Shown: positions 1-5,553 of the stretch, piece by piece
Layout of the letters: the number at the start of each line of letters is the position of its first letter
How positions within the stretch are numbered: position 1 is the first letter of the stretch
Source: Candidatus Geoarchaeota archaeon
GTDB lineage: Archaea; Thermoproteota; Thermoprotei; Gearchaeales; WAQG01
DNA: 9,236 nucleotides
NCBI GenBank assembly: GCA_015520395.1
Contig: WAQG01000034.1
Location: 1 to 9,236 of the forward strand
Direction: 5' to 3'
Made by a program: the position numbers and the translations under genes
The notes under the pieces: generated by a model
Told to the model about the DNA's origin: nothing
What the model saw: the letters and a program-made list of their open reading frames with translations, nothing else
The model's database searches: none

Positions 1-390
1 CTTTATAGTAGGGATGTATCTCTTCAGCGGGACACGTCCATCCCTTAGGCTTCCACCACTGATCAGGCAGCCATAACCGCCATATCTTTTTACCTTTTTA
101 CATATATTAAAAAGCTCTTCGGGATGTGAGGCTGGAATCATGGTTTCTAGGAGTTTTCCTCTGCAATGTTCGCAGTTCAAATAACACATTCTCCCAGTAA
201 CTGAAATGGCTGGAAATCTGTATGGGTTTATAGCCTTATGGAAGGGAGTGTCAAAATGCACCATACCAGGGGTGTAGAAATAAATTACATTTGAAAAGTT
301 GCTTATTCGTATTTTGTATGCCTCTTCTAATAATGGATTAAGCCTTTTCTCATTGAAGCATCTGTTCAGTATAGCGTCACAATCTTCCAT
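1..390 (-). CDS. Radical SAM protein, COG1856-type (biotin synthase-like; candidate lipoyl synthase subunit), 3' end cut by window
   Basis: Reading the minus strand from ATG at 388-390 gives 130 codons open to the window edge, so only the N-terminal part is seen. Residues 69-76 hold C69-x3-C73-x2-C76, the cysteines that bind the SAM [4Fe-4S] cluster. Around them the text reads FPAISVTGRMCYLNCEHCRGK, and further on CLISGGS (108-114) and GRVPL (118-122). These match what I know of the archaeal 'uncharacterised homolog of biotin synthase' family (COG1856). One member of that family works with a COG2516 partner as the archaeal lipoyl synthase (LipS1/LipS2), inserting two sulfurs into an octanoyl group on a carrier protein. 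The start lies 7 bases after the stop of the 373-aa radical SAM gene, so the two are almost certainly co-transcribed. The radical SAM call is very firm; the lipoate role is an inference from family and pairing, and I do not assign S1 or S2. Confidence 0.85.
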   Translation of the reverse strand, partial: MEDCDAILNRCFNEKRLNPLLEEAYKIRISNFSNVIYFYTPGMVHFDTPFHKAINPYRFPAISVTGRMCYLNCEHCRGKLLETMIPASHPEELFNICKKVKRYGGYGCLISGGSLRDGRVPLKRYIPTIK

Positions 391-397
391 GGTAGCT

Positions 398-1519
398 TCA
401 AGCCTCTAGGTAGTCATTAATCCATATCTTGACCGGAGTATTCGAGTAATCGGCGAGTTGCCTCCTTATTATCTCTATGTCCTTGTCGCCAGGCCTAAAC
501 GGATAATTCCTCATCTCACCGATATATGCCTGAAACGGTGTGAAGTCTGAGAACGGCCTATTACACGCATTCTCCCTATTCTTACTTGAACATCCAGAAG
601 TCATAAACGGCAGCCCGGTTTCCACGACCCTATCGTAAATCTCCCTACTTACTCCGAAATCTATTATCCTTCCCATATCGTCGAACCTCATCCTCTCGTA
701 CCTAGATAGGCCCTTATTTATGAGGTACCTTGCAAGCTGTATCCTTCTATATTTTCCTATCGGGGGCTGAGGTCTAGATTCTAGTAATGAGCCCTCCTCT
801 GGGAAGAATGAGAATAGGTGCGTTAACGCTCCCATATCATAAGCTCTCTGTATTGTGTGAACCATCTCCTTCTCAGTTTCCCCTAATCCCACGATAAGAT
901 GCACACCTACATTATATCTGCCAAACACCTCCACAGACCATCGAATAACCTCCCAATACCTTTCCCATCTATGCGGCCCTCTGACCCCCCTCCCTCTAAG
1001 CTTATCAAAAAGCTCTGGCGTTGCTGCATCCACGGCGATACCAACTTTGTCTGCTCCCGCATCCTTAGCTTTATACAACCAGTCCCTATTCACAACAGTT
1101 GGAGCAATGAGCGCAGATATCTCGTCAATACATTCCCTCAGCGCCCTTATAATAATTAACGTATCCTCCCTAGCCCTCTTATGAGTAACCATCGAAATGC
1201 AGACTCTCTCTACATGTGAGCACCTTTCACTCTGCATCCTGCGGAGAACTTCCCTTAAAGGCACTACTGGCCAATCTACGCGAATAAAGCTGTGCTCGGT
1301 CCATGGCTTAGGGATTCTTCTCGATCCTGCAAGTCCACAATAAGCACATTTACCTATACAGCCATCATTATAGGTTAACAACAGATTCAGGCAGTATAGC
1401 CTCGCTCCCCTGAAGAAGCTACCATTATAAAATCCCAATGTCAATGCGGCTGCTAGGCTTATTCTAACGTACTCCGGGGATTCCCCAGTGCTCGCGGAAC
1501 TTTTACTCATCTGTAACAT
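398..1519 (-). CDS. Radical SAM protein, COG2516-type (biotin synthase-related; candidate lipoyl synthase subunit)
   Basis: This is a 373-aa cytosolic iron-sulfur enzyme. The SAM cluster motif is C54-x3-C58-x2-C61 inside LNLLLTYNDGCIGKCAYCG. It is followed by TIM-barrel-like strands, including GVHLIVGLGETEKEMV (205-220), which is typical of the SAM-binding half-barrel. Three further cysteines, C43 just before the motif and C310 and C319 in TSGC...ACNRPF near the C-terminus, could ligate an auxiliary [4Fe-4S] cluster that serves as sulfur donor; this is an inference. The family is annotated as biotin synthase-related. With its COG1856 partner immediately downstream, it matches the archaeal two-protein lipoyl synthase that modifies glycine-cleavage H protein or E2 subunits. 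No lplA or H-protein gene is in view. The ATG at 1517-1519 is preferred because GAGGGGG lies about 6 bases upstream; M4 (1508-1510) is an alternative. Codons are more A/T-ending than in genes to the right. Confidence 0.88.
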   Translation of the reverse strand: MLQMSKSSASTGESPEYVRISLAAALTLGFYNGSFFRGARLYCLNLLLTYNDGCIGKCAYCGLAGSRRIPKPWTEHSFIRVDWPVVPLREVLRRMQSERCSHVERVCISMVTHKRAREDTLIIIRALRECIDEISALIAPTVVNRDWLYKAKDAGADKVGIAVDAATPELFDKLRGRGVRGPHRWERYWEVIRWSVEVFGRYNVGVHLIVGLGETEKEMVHTIQRAYDMGALTHLFSFFPEEGSLLESRPQPPIGKYRRIQLARYLINKGLSRYERMRFDDMGRIIDFGVSREIYDRVVETGLPFMTSGCSSKNRENACNRPFSDFTPFQAYIGEMRNYPFRPGDKDIEIIRRQLADYSNTPVKIWINDYLEA

Positions 1520-1575
1520 TTAAAGCCCCCTCTAATCAACACTAAATCTAAGTTAATAAAGTTAGCTCAGAATGT

Positions 1576-1589
1576 GATTTATATTTTCC
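1576..1589 (-). promoter_or_regulatory. Candidate TATA box of the radical SAM operon
   Basis: On the minus strand this reads GGAAAATATAAATC, an archaeal-type TATA element with a purine-rich BRE-like lead. It lies about 60 bases before the ATG, which would place transcription start near 1553 and leave a leader of about 30 bases carrying the GAGGGGG ribosome site. The intergenic stretch 1520-1776 around it is strongly A+T-rich and shows no other gene. Confidence 0.4.
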
Positions 1590-1734
1590 TTATTTTAAAT
1601 ATTCTTATCATCATACCTAGGTATCTTTAGGTTCTAATCTCCACTAATCAACTGTTAAGGCACATTATTCAAATGAGCTTAGAGAATTATACAAGGCTTT
1701 CGCTAAGTAAATGGTAGAAAGTCTGCCTTATTAG

Positions 1735-1741
1735 CAAAAAT
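1735..1741 (-). terminator. Candidate poly-T terminator of the glycosyltransferase gene
   Basis: About 36 bases after the glycosyltransferase stop, the minus strand carries a T5 run (A5 at 1736-1740 on the plus strand). Short T-runs can terminate archaeal transcription, but a run of five is only weak evidence and I see no convincing hairpin. Confidence 0.25.
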
Positions 1742-1776
1742 CCTGGTTTAACAGCGTCTTAAGGAGCCGTTCCAGC

Positions 1777-2514
1777 CTAGTTTATAAACTGTCTAAGCCT
1801 GCTCAGCCGACCATACTTTATCGCCTCCCTGATTATTGTCAGCTCTATCTGTAGGGCCATGTCCCTTAACGGCTCGACATCCTCACTATAGTGGTCGTAG
1901 GACGTGTGGTCTTTGAAGCCTAGGAAGACCTCGGTTATCCTGTACCCCTTCATGGCCGCCTCTATGAGGAACCAGATGTCGATGCCCCAGCCCTTGGGAA
2001 CATCGCTCTCAGATGCCAGGGTTCTCCAGACCTCCATGCGAGCTGCGACCTCGCCGGAGAGGGGCTGTCTGATGTGTCTGAGCTCCGGGAAGAAGACTGA
2101 GATGAGTGGGCGGGCGACCAGCTTCGTGACTGGCGCGTCCCTAGCCCTTCTCTGGTAGTAGCCCCTGGCCATGTCAACGCCATTTTTCTCGATCCTATCC
2201 ACAAGCCTGTCCACCCACTTGGGGGTGAGGTTCTTTATGTCTGCGTCGAGGAAGACGAGGACGTCGAAGTCCCCCACTTCCAATGCCCTCAGGATCCCAT
2301 CCCTCATCGCTACGCCCTTACCCGGATAAACCCTCTCGCTCTGCAGGAAGACCATGGCGCCGTGCCTCTTCGCAACTTCCTTTGTGTGGTCGGATGAGAA
2401 GCCATCAATAACTATGACCGCTGGCCTATACCGGCTCTGGAACGCCACATCAATTGCGTGTCCTATTGTGGACTCGCAGTTCCTGGCCGGGAAGACCACA
2501 CAGACCCTGCTCAC
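1777..2514 (-). CDS. GT-A glycosyltransferase, glucosyl-3-phosphoglycerate synthase-like (GT2/GT81)
   Basis: This 245-aa protein has a classic GT-A nucleotide-sugar fold: a PARNCESTIGHAID start (9-22), IVIDGFSSDHT (34-44), GKG at 65-67, the metal-binding DAD at 90-92, then TKLVARPL (130-137), PEL (143-145), RQPLSGE (149-155), WGIDIWFL (176-183), and H203 in FKDH, a likely metal ligand. The TKLVARPL...PEL...QPLSGE series is the signature of GpgS-type enzymes, which join glucose from a nucleotide sugar to 3-phosphoglycerate as the first step to glucosylglycerate, a compatible solute. It is shorter than the 320-plus residues usual for characterised GpgS, with the shortening at the C-terminus, so the acceptor may differ. 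No GpgP/MpgP phosphatase is in view. The start is GTG at 2512-2514; a TATA-like element centred 26 bases upstream implies a leaderless mRNA. It is divergent from the 569-aa gene. Confidence 0.82.
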   Translation of the reverse strand: MSRVCVVFPARNCESTIGHAIDVAFQSRYRPAVIVIDGFSSDHTKEVAKRHGAMVFLQSERVYPGKGVAMRDGILRALEVGDFDVLVFLDADIKNLTPKWVDRLVDRIEKNGVDMARGYYQRRARDAPVTKLVARPLISVFFPELRHIRQPLSGEVAARMEVWRTLASESDVPKGWGIDIWFLIEAAMKGYRITEVFLGFKDHTSYDHYSEDVEPLRDMALQIELTIIREAIKYGRLSRLRQFIN

Positions 2515-2534
2515 ACGTCAAGCAAAAAGTAAAC

Positions 2535-2545
2535 GTTTAAAAACC
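2535..2545 (-). promoter_or_regulatory. Candidate TATA box of the glycosyltransferase gene (leaderless)
   Basis: The minus strand reads GGTTTTTAAAC, with its centre about 26 bases before the GTG start. At normal archaeal spacing, transcription would begin at or next to the start codon. No ribosome-binding sequence precedes the GTG (TTTTTGCTTGAC), which agrees with a leaderless message. Confidence 0.5.
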
Positions 2546-2578
2546 TTTCTCGTGGGTTTGAGATTTTCAGCAAAGCTC

Positions 2579-2589
2579 AAGTATATTTC
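2579..2589 (+). promoter_or_regulatory. Candidate TATA box of the 569-aa gene
   Basis: AAGTATATTTC on the plus strand lies about 25 bases before the TTG/GTG pair at 2611/2614, as expected for a leaderless start there. With the opposite element at 2535-2545 it makes a compact divergent promoter region of 96 bases (2515-2610). Confidence 0.42.
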
Positions 2590-2610
2590 ACATGGACAGC
2601 CTAGCTGGGG

Positions 2611-4320
2611 TTGGTGGGGGCTGCTGTGTGGTTTTATGATCTGAGGAGTGGGATCAGGATTAAGATGCTTCCCGGCTGGACGCCTCAATCACTCCCAACA
2701 ATAACAAAGATATCGCACCCAATCCTCGACAGAACCTCCGTGGCCGCGATGCTCTCCAGCCTGGAGCTTGGCGACGCGGTGAAAAGTTTCCTCGAGTACA
2801 TCCATGAGGCCTTCAGCTGGAGGCTTCTTGATCATAGGATTGGCGAAATAGGCAAAACGCTGGTTGTCGAGTTTAGAAGCATGGTTGAGATGTTTGGCAC
2901 GGGGCTTGACCAGCAGCTGGGGATGAACACTGCCCTTTATGGGAGGGCGTATGTGAGAGATATTGGAGGTAGGCGGCTTGTTTCGGGATGGATAGCCCCT
3001 GAGGGGGCGAGCGTCGACCTGGGCTCAATGGATGAGGTCGCCAGGAGTGTTTGGGTTGAGAAGCCCATCGAGCTTGAGGAGACCTCATTAACCGATGTTG
3101 TTAAGGGGATCGAAGCCTGCCGTATGGCGTTTCCAAGGGGGTGGGAGAGCCTTGGCCAGGCATTTCCAAGTGGCGCCATCACCTTCAACAGCATTAACAT
3201 TGATGCTGCAATGAGCCTGTCTGGCTCGCCGCCATTCAGATATGTAGATGGACAGGATCCCTACAGGGTGCAGGCGTTCCTCGCCCAGGGCTTTGTGAGG
3301 ACCCCCTATATGGATCCGGTTAGCTATGGGAGGCAGTATGTTGAGAAGATGGGGTACGGGGCTGAGCCAGTCTTCGAGATAGGGCCGCCGCCAACCCTAT
3401 CCCTCGCCACAGGCTTCTACAGAATGTTTCACGCACCCCCCTATAACAGGTATGTATATGGGTCAGTGATCCTCAGGCTCCTGGGATCCCCTCTTGCAGG
3501 CTATGCATGGTCTACGACGTATGGAGTCTCATCGCCAGGCCTCATAGTTTGGGAGGGCGCGGTCTACATGATTACAGGCCCTCCCGAGAAGGAGGAACTG
3601 ATGCTCAGGCTCCTCCTGGGGATAACCGCTAGCGTCGAGTTTGAGCCCAGCTGGGCATCCGCCATTCTGAACGAGAGGAGTAGCGCACTGGTAAGCCTTG
3701 CTGAGCAGAGAGGCAGGATGACGTCAACGCAGCTGGAGGAGGCTAGGAGGGAAATGGCCCATAGGAGACGGATAATGGCCCAGTTCAGGGAGGCTATGAG
3801 CGAGGTCAGGAGGACCACCATGGAGACATTCTACTCAAACCTTCATAGAAGCGTAAGGGAAACCCAGCGCATTTCAGATATTCTCGGAGCCCCCTGGAGG
3901 GGTGGTAGAGGCGGGGCTGGCGGCTTACCGACATCTAGAGCTGGGGGCGGCACGCTAGCCTCCAGAAGGGATGTCAGAAGGTTTGATTGGGCTGGCGGAG
4001 GAGGTACATTCTTTATAGACTATGAGGGCAGGGTAAGGAGCCTCGACTATGATGAGGAGGTCGTAGCCCATGAGATTGGGCCTGATGGAACGCTTTACGA
4101 TGAGGAGGGCAATGTGGTTGGCAGGGTCTATGAGGGTTATGTCTACGACACTGAGGGAAACCAGGTCGGCAGGCTAGATGTGGGTATAAGCGACCAATGG
4201 GCCTTAGAGCAGTATGAGCAGGAGATACCCTGGCAAGACGAGGTTCTAGGCACCTACACAGAATCCTCAAATCAACCCTACTTCGTAACCAGAAGAAAAA
4301 AAGACGAGGAAGAAGATTAA
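2611..4320 (+). CDS. Unrecognised 569-aa protein with helical segment, Gly-rich linker and C-terminal beta-hairpin repeats
   Basis: I do not recognise this protein. There is no signal peptide or membrane segment, so it is probably cytoplasmic or surface-peripheral. Residues 20-345 look globular, with conspicuous Pro/Gly/Tyr-rich stretches (for example 205-312). Residues 350-424 are rich in Arg, Glu, Ala and Met (LEEARREMAHRRRIMAQF) and probably form long amphipathic helices or a coiled coil. Residues 428-465 are a Gly-rich flexible linker. Residues 466-525 contain short repeats of the form D-x-E/D-G-x-V (FIDYEGRV, LYDEEGNVVGRV, VYDTEGNQVGRL), probably beta hairpins. The chain ends with a charged RRKKDEEED tail. 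The start is uncertain: TTG 2611 or GTG 2614 fits a leaderless promoter, while GTG 2626 and ATG 2665 are alternatives. It is the only plus-strand gene here, divergent from the glycosyltransferase and convergent with the membrane protein gene (34-base gap). Confidence 0.85.
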   Translation: MVGAAVWFYDLRSGIRIKMLPGWTPQSLPTITKISHPILDRTSVAAMLSSLELGDAVKSFLEYIHEAFSWRLLDHRIGEIGKTLVVEFRSMVEMFGTGLDQQLGMNTALYGRAYVRDIGGRRLVSGWIAPEGASVDLGSMDEVARSVWVEKPIELEETSLTDVVKGIEACRMAFPRGWESLGQAFPSGAITFNSINIDAAMSLSGSPPFRYVDGQDPYRVQAFLAQGFVRTPYMDPVSYGRQYVEKMGYGAEPVFEIGPPPTLSLATGFYRMFHAPPYNRYVYGSVILRLLGSPLAGYAWSTTYGVSSPGLIVWEGAVYMITGPPEKEELMLRLLLGITASVEFEPSWASAILNERSSALVSLAEQRGRMTSTQLEEARREMAHRRRIMAQFREAMSEVRRTTMETFYSNLHRSVRETQRISDILGAPWRGGRGGAGGLPTSRAGGGTLASRRDVRRFDWAGGGGTFFIDYEGRVRSLDYDEEVVAHEIGPDGTLYDEEGNVVGRVYEGYVYDTEGNQVGRLDVGISDQWALEQYEQEIPWQDEVLGTYTESSNQPYFVTRRKKDEEED

Positions 4321-4332
4321 CTCACTTAAAAA
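4296..4332 (-). terminator. Candidate poly-T terminator region for the 304-aa membrane protein gene
   Basis: Past the membrane-protein stop (4355), the minus strand carries a T5 run at 4328-4332 and a T7 run at 4296-4302. The T7 run lies inside the 3' end of the opposing 569-aa gene, where it encodes the Lys-rich tail. The convergent transcripts would therefore overlap slightly if the second run is used. Confidence 0.35.
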
Positions 4333-4354
4333 TGTTTTGAATGTGTCTGCCCAC

Positions 4355-5269
4355 CTAATGTTCTTCAGAAGTCTCGTGATCCTTAACGCTTACAGCGAAG
4401 GCCGCGATAGCGATCCCCAGCACTATCGCCACTATAATCGAGATGTATGCTAGGATCTTGAAGAGCGAGAGGCTCTGGGCAAGCGTCAGGCTTACCTCAT
4501 ATATTCCGCTACCACTCATGCTTAAGCCTCCCAGGATGTAGCTGAACGAGTAACCAAACTCCGCTATCCTTACGAGGCCACCTGCAGCCAGAGCGCCTAT
4601 CGAGGAGGGGACGATGTAGGGGTTCGCATCTCTGTGCCTGATATACTTTAGAGTATAGATGAGGAAGGCTGCTTCGAGTATCCAGCCTATCCCGGCTATG
4701 AGTATTAGTCTCCAGAGCATGGTGTTAAGCAGGCTTATGGCTCCCGCCGCAGTTTCAATTGTAGGCTCGCTGCTGACCAGTATGTTTGAGAGGTCTATGA
4801 AGAAGAGGACTATCACTATGACCAACAGGGCGGTCAGGACGCCGTCCACCACCCCACCAGCTTTTGCTACCCTGAAACCCGCCCTTACAAAGTATCTACG
4901 CAGGCTAGTCACCAGGACCGAGTTACCGATAAGCCATAGCAGGGAAGCCAGGATCACCCATATAACCAGGGAGGAGCCGAGAAGCTCGCTGAAGCTGGCT
5001 CCAAGGGTAACTCCAAACCTCTCCATCAACCATGCTACAACCTCGTTAACCTCACTGCCTGTCAGTTCCCCATCCCTTGCTGCAGGCACCATCACCGTCC
5101 AGAGAAACACCTCAAGCGGCTGTATCACAATAAGGAGGAATATTAGAAATGAGACAACCTTAAGCAGCCCACCAGCAACGCCAGACGCAGCCAGGCCCCT
5201 CATGACAAAACCTGCGTTATCGAGGATTATAAATGTAACCCCTAAAACATCCGTCATCCATAAAAACAA
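4355..5269 (-). CDS. Unrecognised polytopic membrane protein, about six transmembrane helices
   Basis: I cannot assign this 304-aa protein to a family. Hydrophobic segments lie near residues 36-62, 98-120, 139-164, 184-208, 222-246 (weaker) and 268-294, giving five or six membrane helices. A short charged region (64-86, AARDGELTGSEVNEVVAWLMERF) separates the first two. A basic loop (124-136, RRYFVRAGFRVAK) follows the second, which by the positive-inside rule is probably cytoplasmic, and the tail KDHETSEEH is charged. There are no transporter signature motifs I recognise, no cysteine pattern and no obvious catalytic residues. The start is TTG at 5267-5269: a perfect GGAGGTG ribosome site ends 12 bases before it, whereas the in-frame ATG (5255-5257) is 24 bases away. 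An in-frame TGA lies four codons upstream, so the start cannot move far. It is convergent with the 569-aa orphan. Confidence 0.82.
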   Translation of the reverse strand: MFLWMTDVLGVTFIILDNAGFVMRGLAASGVAGGLLKVVSFLIFLLIVIQPLEVFLWTVMVPAARDGELTGSEVNEVVAWLMERFGVTLGASFSELLGSSLVIWVILASLLWLIGNSVLVTSLRRYFVRAGFRVAKAGGVVDGVLTALLVIVIVLFFIDLSNILVSSEPTIETAAGAISLLNTMLWRLILIAGIGWILEAAFLIYTLKYIRHRDANPYIVPSSIGALAAGGLVRIAEFGYSFSYILGGLSMSGSGIYEVSLTLAQSLSLFKILAYISIIVAIVLGIAIAAFAVSVKDHETSEEH

Positions 5270-5281
5270 TAAGCCAAATCA

Positions 5282-5288
5282 CACCTCC
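5282..5288 (-). promoter_or_regulatory. Strong Shine-Dalgarno site GGAGGTG
   Basis: The minus strand reads GGAGGTG, a full match to the archaeal 16S 3' end, 12 bases before the TTG start of the membrane protein. It supports TTG over the later ATG and implies that this mRNA has a leader, unlike several neighbours. Confidence 0.6.
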
Positions 5289-5553
5289 AGAAAACTTGTC
5301 TACATTATGGAAAAGCCTAAGTTAATCCCTAACTCGACAGCATCGGAAACCTCTAGAAGCTATGGTGTCGGACGTGATGGCCATTGGCGAGGCTGGATGT
5401 TCGACATTGTACGACAAATAATTATGCGGGTCCACCGGCTACTATAGATCGTCGGCGGCGTATTATGTATTTACCACTGGTGGCTGGCGATCGTGGTATA
5501 GGACGTTCAGCGAATATTAAAGAGTAACCTGCTTAGAACTGAATTGGCTTTCT
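5289..5553. other. Intergenic stretch without a recognised gene
   Basis: I find no credible gene or structured RNA in this gap between the membrane protein and the propeller gene. It must contain the promoter of the membrane protein; the A+T-rich patch at 5414-5426 (AAATAATTAT) is one place for it but is over 140 bases from the start. Only tiny open frames occur, such as a 19-codon one at 5362-5421. Confidence 0.5.

Noticed and set aside
899..1159. Open frames on the strand opposite the radical SAM, propeller, membrane-protein and RHH genes (for example 4659-5447 plus and 8177-8893 plus)
   Set aside because: They lie antisense to well-supported genes, have low-complexity Ser/Thr/Arg/Pro-rich translations with no family resemblance, and have no promoter or ribosome site of their own.
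2592..2639. ATG at 2592 as the start of the plus-strand 569-aa gene
   Set aside because: It is in a different frame and meets TGA after 15 codons, so it cannot extend the protein.
5360..5400. C/D-box small RNA suggested by a GTGATGG sequence
   Set aside because: The C-box match is imperfect and no D box (CTGA) lies at a suitable distance.
5362..5421. 19-codon ATG frame on the plus strand in the 5270-5553 gap
   Set aside because: It is too short, with no ribosome site and no recognisable similarity; probably chance.
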